Positions 52,023 to 59,647 of a stretch of DNA of 64,000 nt are shown one piece after another. The notes below the pieces were generated by a model. That model was not told the DNA's origin. It did no database searches and saw only the letters and a program-made list of their open reading frames with translations. The number at the start of each line of letters is the position of its first letter. The stretch's first letter is position 1. The stretch spans positions 124,001-188,000 of the forward strand of contig UBPA01000021.1 of NCBI GenBank assembly GCA_900467185.1, in the 5' to 3' direction. The stretch is from Hyphomicrobiales bacterium (GTDB taxonomy: Bacteria > Pseudomonadota > Alphaproteobacteria > Rhizobiales > Rhizobiaceae). The position numbers were made by a program, and so were the translations under genes.

Positions 52023-53699
52023 ATGTCAATGCAAGGATTACTAAGCAGACCAGCGCTATTTGCTCTTGCTGCCGGGGCAGTATCCTACTTTTTCTTGGTG
52101 TATTATTTTGATACACGTTGGCGGTATATGCCATATACGTTTGCTTTTACAGCATCTGTCGCTACGGTTGTGTTCTTGATCTCGCGGCGCGTCGTATTCT
52201 CCCTCTATTTGTCTGGCACAATCATAATCCTACTGGCCGTTGTTTCCGCCGTGAAGTTTCGACTGAAGGGTTTGGCACTGCATCTCTTTGACTTTGTTTT
52301 CACCGGTGGCGACATGGCGACCGTCAAATTTTTGCTGCTCAACTACACGTCGATTGCATTGGTGTCGTTTTTTTCTCTAGCTATTGCCGGTGCAGCTTTG
52401 ACGTTCATCTTTCGCAAGGAGGTTCCGCTCCCATTCCGTTGGCTTGCGGGAGGTCCTGCGTTTTTTGCTGCGGTCGGCGTCACATACGCTGCTCATCCGT
52501 TTCACGACGTCAAGGAGTCAGAGTTTCTGCCTTATGTCGCGGGATACAACGCCTCGGCGTTTCCTCTGTCCTTCGCGAATGTACCAGACATGGTAGGCTG
52601 GGTACCGCTGTCACGTAAAGTAAAGGAGGCTCCCGACGGCAAGAAGATAATCGACAGTGCCGATTGCAGTCGGACGCGCAACCGGCCGGACATCGTTATG
52701 GTGCTATCAGAAAGTCAATCATCGCCACTTGTCCTGAAGGATCTGACCTTTCCGAAAGCGGTGACAGACAGCTATCGCTCGGACGACGGCACGATAAAGC
52801 CCTTGTTCGTCGAAACCGTCGGCGGCGGAACCTGGATGACGAACTTCAGCGTCATGACCAGCCTGTCGAGCGCCGATTATGGCTGGCAGGCCTCCTACGT
52901 CACCCGTGTGCTTGACGGTAAGGTCAGAGGTGCGTTCCCTGAGCTGCTAGCTCAGTGCGGCTACCGCACAATTACAGTCATGCCCATGCCGACTGCGGCG
53001 TTCAATGAAGGCCAATTCCTAAAGTCGATTGGCTTCCAGGAGGTGATCGGGGCAGAGATGACCGGACACGAGCCTATGTCTGTTCGGGACAAGGTTTACT
53101 TCGACTATGTCAACGATCTGATCGCGAAGCATCGCAAGGAAGATGGCAGGCCGCTTCTCATAGCTGTCCAAACCATGTTCACGCACGCACCATATGAAGC
53201 CACGCTATTGCCAGAAGCTGCAGAGGAAGCGCCGACCTTTCACTCTTCTGCTGATATCAACGAGTACATGAGGCGGATTACCATCTCCAGAGCTGATCTG
53301 CAGGCGTTTCTTGCCGCCCGGAAGTCAGACGCCGGTCCTAACGGCACCCTCGTCATAGAGTTCGGCGACCACCAGTCAGTTGCGACGCGCGATATGATGC
53401 TTGCCACTTTGCCAGCCGATACTTTGACCGACTTCCGTTCGAAGATCTACGAAACCTTCTATGCTGTTCATGCATACGAGACTCCGCTGGATTTCTCGAG
53501 CCTGAATAAGCCAGAAGATGTGCCTTATCTTATTCCGCGACTGATTGCCGCCGCCAAGCTTCCTACGTCGACAAAATACGATGATCTAGTTGCGCTTAGC
53601 GAGCGCTGCGAAGGACACTTCCACACTTGCAATGACAGAACGGCTGTCGACACACACATAAAGGGTTTAGTGGTAGCTGGAATGCTCAAGCTTGAATAA
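52023..53699 (+). CDS. LtaS/OpgB-type sulfatase-fold membrane phosphotransferase
   Basis: About 558 residues. Four or so N-terminal membrane helices (to about residue 160), then a periplasmic alkaline-phosphatase/sulfatase domain. Key motifs: VMVLSESQSSP with the first metal Glu, GGGTWMTNFSVMTSLSS with the Thr that acts as nucleophile in LtaS-like enzymes, and E-F-G-D-H-Q-S near the end with the second metal site. The family includes lipoteichoic-acid synthase and the phosphoglycerol transferases that decorate periplasmic or cyclic glucans in rhizobia. The ATG at 52023 follows GGGGGCG; an ATG 11 codons earlier is possible. It follows the sugar operon after a stretch of mobile-element debris and could decorate its product, but this is inference. 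Confidence 0.82.
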   Translation: MSMQGLLSRPALFALAAGAVSYFFLVYYFDTRWRYMPYTFAFTASVATVVFLISRRVVFSLYLSGTIIILLAVVSAVKFRLKGLALHLFDFVFTGGDMATVKFLLLNYTSIALVSFFSLAIAGAALTFIFRKEVPLPFRWLAGGPAFFAAVGVTYAAHPFHDVKESEFLPYVAGYNASAFPLSFANVPDMVGWVPLSRKVKEAPDGKKIIDSADCSRTRNRPDIVMVLSESQSSPLVLKDLTFPKAVTDSYRSDDGTIKPLFVETVGGGTWMTNFSVMTSLSSADYGWQASYVTRVLDGKVRGAFPELLAQCGYRTITVMPMPTAAFNEGQFLKSIGFQEVIGAEMTGHEPMSVRDKVYFDYVNDLIAKHRKEDGRPLLIAVQTMFTHAPYEATLLPEAAEEAPTFHSSADINEYMRRITISRADLQAFLAARKSDAGPNGTLVIEFGDHQSVATRDMMLATLPADTLTDFRSKIYETFYAVHAYETPLDFSSLNKPEDVPYLIPRLIAAAKLPTSTKYDDLVALSERCEGHFHTCNDRTAVDTHIKGLVVAGMLKLE

Positions 53700-53753
53700 G
53701 CAGGAGCTACATTGCAGACGTACATTCCGATGCACTATATTAACAATTCAAAA

Positions 53754-53783
53754 TGGCCGCCGCCCTTTGCAGTGCGACGGCCA
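53754..53783 (-). terminator. Terminator hairpin of the Arg-rich secreted-protein gene
   Basis: TGGCCG / CGGCCA arms with an 18-base loop. On the minus strand it is followed by TTTTGAATT. It lies just after the stop of the Arg-rich gene and between two convergent genes. Confidence 0.6.
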
Positions 53784-53790
53784 CTTCTTT

Positions 53791-54120
53791 TCAGCGAATA
53801 ACCAGGCGGAAGACTTCCGGAGCGTAGTAGTACCCGTCGCTGTGACGACGGTAGCCACGACGCGCCTCGCGGTAGCCGCGGTGACCGCGCCAGTAGCCAC
53901 GACGCTCTTCGCGACGTTCCATGCGGCGTTCATGCCTACGATCCTGTCGCTTCATCCAGCGGGGGCGATCGTCACGATGACGATACTGTACCTGCTGTGC
54001 GTCAGCAGTCAGCTGAGCCGGCGCTGGAACGACAGGTGCGGCAGATGCGGTTGTAAAGCTTGTGAGGCTGAGCACGACCGCAACAGCGGCAGCGCCAAGA
54101 ACGTGTGTGAACTTGGTCAT
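53791..54120 (-). CDS. Small secreted Arg-rich protein
   Basis: 109 residues. Signal peptide (VLGAAAVAVVLSLTSFTTAS-A), then a strongly basic Arg/Tyr/His-rich mature part (R-R-H-E-R-R-M-E-R-R-E-E-R-R-G-Y, Y-R-E-A-R-R-G-Y). Good ribosome site (AAGGA 8 bases before ATG) and a terminator after the stop. It resembles the small basic secreted proteins common in rhizobia. No enzymatic motif; binding to nucleic acid, lipid or polysaccharide is possible but unproven. Confidence 0.8.
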   Translation of the reverse strand: MTKFTHVLGAAAVAVVLSLTSFTTASAAPVVPAPAQLTADAQQVQYRHRDDRPRWMKRQDRRHERRMERREERRGYWRGHRGYREARRGYRRHSDGYYYAPEVFRLVIR

Positions 54121-54271
54121 AGGGTCATCCTTGCTAAGTATGCCTCACTATTAGCTGGCGAGGGATGAACCTAGGGTGAACTCCTCGTTCATCTAGAGGG
54201 CTGTTACGGTTGAGGCCCCTTTTTGGAATGTTGGGGGCGGCCAAACCAGCGCTTGACTCTCATCGGCTACT

Positions 54272-54297
54272 GGAACAAAATGGGAACATAGTCCGTC
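54272..54297 (+). promoter_or_regulatory. EcfG-like stress promoter candidate (GGAAC-N17-CGTC)
   Basis: GGAAC at 54272-54276 and CGTC at 54294-54297, 17 bp apart, one base off the EcfG consensus. It sits 35 bp before the start of a two-gene small-protein operon. A second GGAAC at 54283 does not give a good spacing. Confidence 0.45.
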
Positions 54298-54332
54298 GTT
54301 CCTGAAAACATTCCCAACCGAGAGTCTGCCTC

Positions 54333-54572
54333 ATGACTAGCGCATCGCCCCACCGTGTCCAGCAAATCGACGACGTTCATATGTCAGCGGACACCTTAGC
54401 GGAGGAGATTATCGCCTCCTACAACGGTGATCATCGGGCGGCGCTGAAGTCGGTTCTGGCGGATTCTTTGTTCTTCCAATCACAGCTGCACACTGCGTCG
54501 TGCCTGTTGTCCAAGGGAATGGGGAGAGGCTGGGTCCCGGCCTTCGAGCGCATACCAGCTCAGGAGGGCTGA
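54333..54572 (+). CDS. Small conserved-looking hypothetical protein
   Basis: 79 residues. The central LAEEIIASYNGDHRAALKSV and F-F-Q-S-Q-L segment followed by S-K-G-M-G-R-G-W resembles small rhizobial hypothetical proteins I have seen, but no function is known. No signal or membrane segment. An EcfG-like promoter candidate lies upstream, and the next gene starts 2 bp after its stop. Confidence 0.6.
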   Translation: MTSASPHRVQQIDDVHMSADTLAEEIIASYNGDHRAALKSVLADSLFFQSQLHTASCLLSKGMGRGWVPAFERIPAQEG

Positions 54573-54574
54573 CG

Positions 54575-54796
54575 GTGAAGCATCCGCGGTCGATCGACCT
54601 GCACACGGAAATGTCAGCACCGTTTAAGCCTGCTAGGGCGAGAAACGCCAGTTACGACCTCTGGCGACTCATCGGTGACCTGCCGCAGTACGAGATCCTC
54701 GGTGGCACTTACCCGAAGTGCGAAAATGTCGGATGGCTCGATATGGATGTTGTGGGCAGGAAAGTTGGCACTGATATGAGCCTCAATCATTTTTAG
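54575..54796 (+). CDS. Small hypothetical protein, second gene of a pair
   Basis: 73 residues from a GTG with a textbook ribosome site (AGGAGG) that lies inside the end of the previous gene. Contents: R-N-A-S-Y-D-L-W-R-L-I-G-D-L and Y-P-K-C-E-N-V-G-W-L-D. No known domain. Longer in-frame starts upstream overlap the previous gene and lack a ribosome site. The AGGAGG and 2-bp spacing are the main support. Confidence 0.55.
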   Translation: MKHPRSIDLHTEMSAPFKPARARNASYDLWRLIGDLPQYEILGGTYPKCENVGWLDMDVVGRKVGTDMSLNHF

Positions 54797-54877
54797 GCGA
54801 AGCTTATATGACAGTGCGGCAATCGGGAAGGCAATCGGCTGATGATCGGGACGTTGGCTCGGTAAGAGGTGGCGGCG

Positions 54878-55393
54878 TCAGTGCAGTTTCCCGCTAGCCT
54901 TGGCCAAAGCAGCGCCGCGGACTGCGTCGTCAAATTCAACAACAGCATGTAGCACCTCTAAGCCGCTCTCGGTGATTCGGGCCCACCAGCGCCCGCCTTT
55001 ATTCTGATAGCGCTCTACCCATCCTCGTATTGTCATTCGCCTGGCTACATCGACCAAGCGGCCGGGAATCAGATCAGCGGGGAGGCCGAGCTCGAGGCCA
55101 TGAGGTGCGTTGTGTAGAAGCCAAAGAAGATCGAGCTGAGCACGCGTAACAGCCACCATGACTTGATCAGAAATGTAGTATTCGGCCTTAAGGGCGTAGC
55201 CGCTTTCAGTCAGGATTGCTCGCTTACCTGTCTCCACTTCAACGAGACCGAGCTTCTGGAGTTCATCAAGCACGACCGTCTCAACGTAGCTAAGGCGCCC
55301 GTATGGCAAAGAGCCACCTTGGGTTACGAGCCTGTCAATGAGCGCGATCTGAGCGGGCGTTGGCTTGCGCCATAGGAATGGCTTTGGGGGCAT
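54878..55393 (-). CDS. Winged-helix-like hypothetical protein
   Basis: 171 residues. Two similar halves can be seen. Each has a helical stretch followed by a strand-turn that could be a wing (VVLDELQKLGLVEVETGKRAILTESGY and VARRMTIRGWVERYQNKGGRWWARITESGL). This suggests a double winged-helix DNA-binding protein. Starts 2 bp after the upstream XRE gene, with which it is certainly co-transcribed. No toxin motif is visible, so a toxin-antitoxin reading is not supported. Confidence 0.6.
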   Translation of the reverse strand: MPPKPFLWRKPTPAQIALIDRLVTQGGSLPYGRLSYVETVVLDELQKLGLVEVETGKRAILTESGYALKAEYYISDQVMVAVTRAQLDLLWLLHNAPHGLELGLPADLIPGRLVDVARRMTIRGWVERYQNKGGRWWARITESGLEVLHAVVEFDDAVRGAALAKASGKLH

Positions 55394-55395
55394 GG

Positions 55396-55623
55396 CTACT
55401 GGCGCCGCAACCGAACGCCCGGACCCTCACCGTTTTCGTCGATGAAAATGATTCCGGAGGTCTCAAGAGCAGATTTTAATTTTTCCAATGTCACAGTATT
55501 TAGCCCACCGCGCTCATTCTCAAACCGGGTGATCGTCGCAGTGGTGACATCTGCCATCGCGGCTAGATCTCTCACGCCGATCTTGAGCGCAGATCTGGCC
55601 ATTCTCAATTGCGAAGGCTTCAT
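55396..55623 (-). CDS. XRE-family transcriptional regulator
   Basis: 75 residues: one Cro/C1-type helix-turn-helix (R-M-A-R-S-A-L-K-I-G-V-R-D-L-A, V-T-T-A-T-I-T-R-F-E-N-E-R-G-G), then the conserved L-N-T-V-T-L-E-K-L-K-S-A-L-E and I-I-F-I-D-E-N. Start at 55623 is chosen because the HTH begins six residues later; an ATG 12 codons upstream gives an unlikely extension. It faces an unknown gene across repeated operator-like sites and probably represses both directions. Confidence 0.88.
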   Translation of the reverse strand: MKPSQLRMARSALKIGVRDLAAMADVTTATITRFENERGGLNTVTLEKLKSALETSGIIFIDENGEGPGVRLRRQ

Positions 55624-55647
55624 AATAGCACCATGTAGAAAATAGTT

Positions 55648-55697
55648 GTTACACGGCATTCAAAGGTATCACCGTGTCCTGCATCCTTATTACACGG
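55648..55697. promoter_or_regulatory. Repeated operator-like sites between the XRE gene and its divergent neighbour
   Basis: Three copies of a TTACACGG half-site: GTTACACGG at 55648-55656, the inverted CCGTGTCC at 55672-55679 and TTACACGG at 55690-55697. The first two form a dyad with centres about 22 bp apart. They lie immediately upstream of the XRE gene and 33-80 bp before the divergent gene, as expected for autoregulation by the XRE protein. Confidence 0.6.
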
Positions 55698-55729
55698 TAA
55701 CAACAGCGCCGCAAGGAGGAACAGGCGCC

Positions 55730-56215
55730 ATGATAGATAACGTCTCAACGGCGAACAGCGAAGCTATGTCCAGCGACACGATTTACGATCTCGAGGACGT
55801 CATCAACGCAGTTCACAGCGCGGCCTTCGCAGCGGATGCCATCATTGATGGATCGACTGGAAACGTCATAAGCGACGATGAAGTCAACGTCGCGGTCTGT
55901 GCGGTAGAGCATACGCGGGACGCCGTCAGGACGGCCCACGGCGCCTTTCACGCGTTCCTTGATGCCAAGGCGGCAGCTGCGCCATCGCCGCCGCGTGTCA
56001 CGCCTCAAGGTGGCCTGGAAGACATACGGCAGCAGCTTGAGATCGTTTACATGGCAGCGTCTGCTCTGCCTGACGCAGACGATCAAACGGCAACGCGCAT
56101 TGGGCTATCGCGGGCGTTGAACCTGCTGACTGCTGCTGAGGGGCGCCTGCATTCAAGTTTCGGTCCGCTGGCGCAATCGGATAGCGCACCGGTTTTCTAC
56201 CCTGGAGGTTCCTGA
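55730..56215 (+). CDS. Hypothetical helical protein divergent from the XRE regulator
   Basis: 161 residues, acidic and mostly helical (ALNLLTAAEGRLHSSFG near the C-terminus), with a Pro-rich linker in the middle (A-A-A-P-S-P-P-R-V). No signal peptide or membrane segment. Excellent ribosome site (AAGGAGGA). Reading frames that start upstream cross the operator sites and are rejected. Function unknown; regulation by the XRE protein is inferred from the operators. Confidence 0.65.
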   Translation: MIDNVSTANSEAMSSDTIYDLEDVINAVHSAAFAADAIIDGSTGNVISDDEVNVAVCAVEHTRDAVRTAHGAFHAFLDAKAAAAPSPPRVTPQGGLEDIRQQLEIVYMAASALPDADDQTATRIGLSRALNLLTAAEGRLHSSFGPLAQSDSAPVFYPGGS

Positions 56216-56356
56216 TTCGAGTTCAGGGCGCGCCAGCACTACACAGAGAATGTCTGTCCACCACCGTAGCCGCCCCACCAGCGGAGCGGACATTCTCAGG
56301 CGCGGCACCAGCCGCTGCCGTCCACTCGCTGTAATAGGCGGGCGGCAGAAACAAGC

Positions 56357-56391
56357 GAGCCTGCGGCCGGGAGGAGAATGGCCGCAGGCTC
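56357..56391. terminator. Perfect 12-bp hairpin GAGCCTGCGGCC(11)GGCCGCAGGCTC
   Basis: Very stable inverted repeat about 140 bp after the end of the helical-protein gene. No U-run on either side. It could be a factor-assisted terminator or a repeat-element hairpin. Confidence 0.5.
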
Positions 56392-56504
56392 TCACAGCCG
56401 AAACTGCGCCGATGACGGAGGTTGGGAGGCGTCATCGGTAAAATTGATATGACGCGCTGTTTGACGAACTCAAGAGGGCCGGTGAACAATCGTCGCGGTG
56501 CATC

Positions 56505-56572
56505 CGTGTTGCATGGATTGCTTTGCAACACGACGAAACTCATTGAAATCATTGGTAATTCGTTGCAACACG
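56505..56572. repeat. Three copies of TTGCAACACG (two inverted, one direct)
   Basis: CGTGTTGCA at 56505-56513 and TGCAACACG at 56524-56532 form a perfect 9-bp dyad with a 10-base spacer. A third TTGCAACACG lies at 56563-56572. Such clustering suggests binding sites for a regulator or plasmid/phage protein. No gene in the window is an obvious partner. Confidence 0.5.
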
Positions 56573-56629
56573 GGTGTAACGCGTTTTCTAAGCGATTGAG
56601 TCTAAACCACTATATTATTGAAAGAATTA

Positions 56630-56715
56630 TGGTGCCCAGAGGCGGATTTGAATCATCGACTCGCGGACTTTTAACCCGCGCACCAGAGCTTGCTCTCCGA
56701 CATCCTTGAGTTCCC
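56630..56715 (-). tRNA. tRNA-like 3' remnant (degenerate)
   Basis: Reading the minus strand, the segment ends in T-C-T-G-G-G-C-A-C-C-A. Before it come a T-loop-like TTCAAAT and an anticodon-arm-like GCGGG-TTAAAAG-TCCGC. The T-stem is mismatched and no matching 5' acceptor strand (GCCCAGA) is found, so it is not a working tRNA. It could be the tRNA end left at the edge of an integrated element. Low confidence. Confidence 0.3.
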
Positions 56716-56779
56716 GCTCTACCCATGCCCGTTCATCGGCATGACCAGCCGTTCGATCAAACGGTCCTTTAACAAGCTT

Positions 56780-57365
56780 GCCCGATCGGACGGCGGCAGT
56801 GACGGCATGTTGCTCGCTGGCTGCTGGTCCCACACCCGACGCAAGTTCTACGAGCTGCACGCTTCGGACAGCTCTAGGATTGCCACCGAGACGGTGGAGC
56901 TGATGGCAAGCTCTGGCAGGTGGAAGAAGTGGCCCGCGGTCAAAGCCCTGACTCCCGTGTAGCGGAGCGCCAGGCGACATCTGCTGCGGTTGTGATGGAG
57001 CTCTTCGCCCTTTGGCAGCAGACCCTGCCGCGGATCTCCCGCAGGTCGAAGCTGGCCGAGGCGATCCGCTATGCTACTCGCGTCGTTCCATCTTCGAGCG
57101 CTTCCTCACCGACGGCCGCATCGAGCTCGACTCCAACATCGTTGAGCGCGCCATCAGGCCCCAGACAATTAAGCGAAAAAACAGTCTCTTCGCTGGCAGT
57201 GACGGCGGCGGAAGGAGCTGGGCGACAATCGCCACGCTCCTTCAGACGGCGAAGATGAACAACGTTGATCCGCAGGCCTAGCTTACCCAGACCCTCGAGC
57301 GCATCGCCAACGGCTGGCTAAGCAGCGATCTCGATGCACTCATGCCCTGGAACTGCGCGACCTGA
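56780..57365 (+). mobile_element. IS66-family TnpC remnant
   Basis: Plus-strand TnpC pieces: N-K-L-A-R-S-D-G-G-S-D-G, LLAGCWSHTRRKFYELHASD, then in another frame FLTDGRIELDSNIVERAIRP, NSLFAGSDGGGRSWATIATL and the tail L-T-Q-T-L-E-R-I-A-N-G-W ending P-W-N-C-A-T-stop at 57363. Frameshifts at about 56950 and a stop at 57281. The N-terminal half is missing. Confidence 0.85.
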
Positions 57366-57388
57366 ACGGCGTCAGCTTGCCGCTTACC

Positions 57389-58135
57389 TCACACCTCGGC
57401 GCGAAACATTGTTGGTGTCATGTCTGTCACCTGACGGAACGCACATGAGAACGAAGCCGTACTGGCAAAACCGAACTCTGCAGCAACGCGGGCAATCGGG
57501 GTCCCTCTTGCCAGCCCATCCATCGCTTGCACGATCCGTGCGCGCTGTCGCCAGGCCTTCAGTGTCAGCCCCGTTTCTGCTGGAAAAAGTCGGCTTACGG
57601 TCCGGACCGAGGTCGCGGCACGTGACGCTAGGTCGTCGATGTTCAGCCGGTTCTGGCGGTCTTCAAAAGCGAGATCAGCAACGCGCCGCCCGATCAGGCT
57701 TACCGGCAGGGGCAAGAAGGTCGGAGCATGAACCGTTTCCGTCAGTTCATGGAGCATCAGCCTGGCTACAAGTTCGGCCTTGCTCGATCCGATGTTTGCC
57801 GAGAATGCCGCCTCAAGGAGGGCGTGCATCAACGGCGTAACCCGCAGCGTGAATGGTCGGTCTAGTTGTGTTGTCGGTGCCCAGGCCTGTGTCACGGACA
57901 GGGACCAATCCACCATCCAAAGTTCGGAATCGGTCAGCACTTCAACCCGGTGCGGAACTCCAGCGGGTATCCAGACTGCCAACTGTGGCGGCACGAGCCA
58001 GCGACCCGCCTCCGTATGCACCTGGACCATGCCGGATGCGGCGAAGGTTAGCTGCGCTTCTTCATGAGAGTGGATCGACAAGCCCCTGCCGCGCTGCTTC
58101 CTGCCACGGCGCATAGTGAAAGGCGGTGCGGACAT
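57389..58135 (-). CDS. AraC-family transcriptional regulator
   Basis: 248 residues. N-terminal cupin-like sensing domain (HSHEEAQLTFAASGMVQVHT, W-I-P-A-G-V-P-H-R-V). The C-terminal AraC DNA-binding domain has its two helix-turn-helices (LNIDDLASRAATSVRTVSRL, and I-A-R-V-A-A-E-F-G-F-A-S-T-A-S-F-S). The ATG at 58135 has GAGG 8 bases upstream; a longer frame to 58234 overlaps the promoter region of the divergent gene. It probably controls the quinone-oxidoreductase gene opposite. Confidence 0.9.
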   Translation of the reverse strand: MSAPPFTMRRGRKQRGRGLSIHSHEEAQLTFAASGMVQVHTEAGRWLVPPQLAVWIPAGVPHRVEVLTDSELWMVDWSLSVTQAWAPTTQLDRPFTLRVTPLMHALLEAAFSANIGSSKAELVARLMLHELTETVHAPTFLPLPVSLIGRRVADLAFEDRQNRLNIDDLASRAATSVRTVSRLFPAETGLTLKAWRQRARIVQAMDGLARGTPIARVAAEFGFASTASFSCAFRQVTDMTPTMFRAEV

Positions 58136-58251
58136 TGTATTGGCCTCTGAGCGATGTGGATTGGCGTCACATCGCTGAGCGGTCGAGATAGCATACGTTT
58201 CATCAAAGGTCGAGCAAACACAGACGCTCAGCATGCAGATAGGAACGAAGG

Positions 58252-59169
58252 ATGAAAGCAGTTGTCATTGACGCTTACGGCAACAACGACGTGGTCAGAT
58301 ATATCGACGCCGACTGCCCGATCCCCCGGGCTAGCGAGGTCCTGATTAAAGTCCATGCGGCAGGGGTTAATCCAGTAGATTGGAAAATCCGTGGTGGTCT
58401 CGGGCAACGCCTGGGCATGTCGTTGCCCATCCACCTGGGAGGTGAGGTAGCCGGCATCATCGAGGAAGTCGGGGATGGCGTGAGCGGGTTTAAAGTTGGC
58501 GATGCGGTGTATGGCATCATACCCATGGGTGGTTTTGCCGAATACGCCATTGCGAGTGCTGGCGACCTAGCCCACAAGCCGTTCAATGTCGACTTTATCC
58601 AGGCTGCAGCACTACCTCTTGGAGCCTTGACGGCATGGCAGGCGATGTTCGACCTTGCCAAACTCTCCAATGGCCAGCGTCTGTTGGTTACCAACAGCTC
58701 GGGCGGCGTCGGTTCCCTCGCCATTCAGCTCGCGAAGGCCATGGGTGCGCATGTTACCGGCATGGGTTCCGCCCGTAACGAAGCCTATATCCTCAGTCTC
58801 GGCGCAGACGAATTCATCGATTATAGACAGCAGCGTTTCGAGGACGTAGCGCATGATATGGATGTGGTCTTCGACACGGTCGGCGGTGAGACCTTTGATC
58901 GGGCATTCCTGACTCTCAGAAAGGGCGGTTTCCTGGTCACTGCGGTAGCATTCCCTCAGGATGAGGCGAGCACGTTTGGCGTTGGTGTCGGACGGGTCTA
59001 TTGCAAGCCGAATGCCGAGCAGCTTGCCTCGATCCGCGCCTTTGCTGAAGCCGGCAAATTAAAAGCCCATGTGGCGACAGTGCTGCCTCTTGCCAGCGTC
59101 AAGGAGGCACTTTATCTCTCAGAGGGGGGGCGTACCCGCGGCAAGATCGTTCTGCAAGTCACGAGCTAA
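58252..59169 (+). CDS. NADPH:quinone reductase-like zinc-less MDR enzyme
   Basis: 305-residue medium-chain dehydrogenase/reductase of the quinone-oxidoreductase group. GroES-like N-terminus with [16 protein letters not shown], nucleotide loop [19 protein letters not shown] and V-F-D-T-V-G-G. The structural and catalytic zinc cysteines of alcohol dehydrogenases are absent, as expected. Divergent from the AraC gene with 116 bp between start codons. Likely detoxifies quinones or reactive enones; inducer unknown. Confidence 0.9.
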   Translation: MKAVVIDAYGNNDVVRYIDADCPIPRASEVLIKVHAAGVNPVDWKIRGGLGQRLGMSLPIHLGGEVAGIIEEVGDGVSGFKVGDAVYGIIPMGGFAEYAIASAGDLAHKPFNVDFIQAAALPLGALTAWQAMFDLAKLSNGQRLLVTNSSGGVGSLAIQLAKAMGAHVTGMGSARNEAYILSLGADEFIDYRQQRFEDVAHDMDVVFDTVGGETFDRAFLTLRKGGFLVTAVAFPQDEASTFGVGVGRVYCKPNAEQLASIRAFAEAGKLKAHVATVLPLASVKEALYLSEGGRTRGKIVLQVTS

Positions 59170-59647
59170 GGTTCGCATAGGTGATATAGGTCTGCGAGGC
59201 GACTTCTAAAACCATGATTGGCTAGAGCACGTCCCTTGAACATTGAAGCGGATTGGGATTCCGTTTCTGCGTGAACTCTGGTTCCTTGGCCTTGCCAGTG
59301 ATTTGTCGGGAGCGAAGGATGGCAAGGGCATTGAGCGACGACCTGCGTAGTCGGGTTAGCTACAGTATGATTCAAGCTCGATGCTTTGGGGTATTGACGG
59401 CAACGCAGGTGCGGACGCAGCGCATCCGCTAGATTGGTCGGGAGACAATCAGGCTCGGCTGATTGCTGAGGCGCGAGGCTGGGGGAGGATGTCTCGGAAA
59501 AGCTGTTCGAACAGATGGGAATAAACGGACCGAGCTCGGCAAAAGTTTCGCCTGAAGGATACGGCAGAACTTTATCTTCAATCGCACGGTGAAGATGGAA
59601 CCGTCCTGAGCGCTGCTGATTTGCTCCTCGATTCAAGGAGACCAAAG
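59170..59647. other. Upstream region of the esterase operon, no gene recognised
   Basis: 478 bp. A long minus-strand frame (59166-59690) crosses the start of the esterase gene and has no protein-like features. A GGAAC at 59608 is followed at 16 bp by GATT, two bases off the EcfG consensus, so I do not call a promoter. Confidence 0.4.

Larger units (their letters stand above)
56216..56629. other. Intergenic region with dyads
   Basis: No supported gene in 414 bp. It contains a long perfect hairpin at 56357-56391 and three copies of TTGCAACACG near its end, listed separately. Confidence 0.5.

Noticed and set aside
54878-55623. XRE plus downstream gene as a toxin-antitoxin system
   Set aside because: The 171-residue partner looks like a double winged helix; no HipA, RelE, HigB, Fic or PIN motif is visible.
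56627-56980. 117-codon minus-strand frame over the tRNA-like end
   Set aside because: It is antisense to an IS66 TnpC remnant and has no start signal.
59608-59633. EcfG promoter before the esterase operon (GGAAC-N16-GATT)
   Set aside because: Two mismatches in the four-base -10 box; too weak to call.
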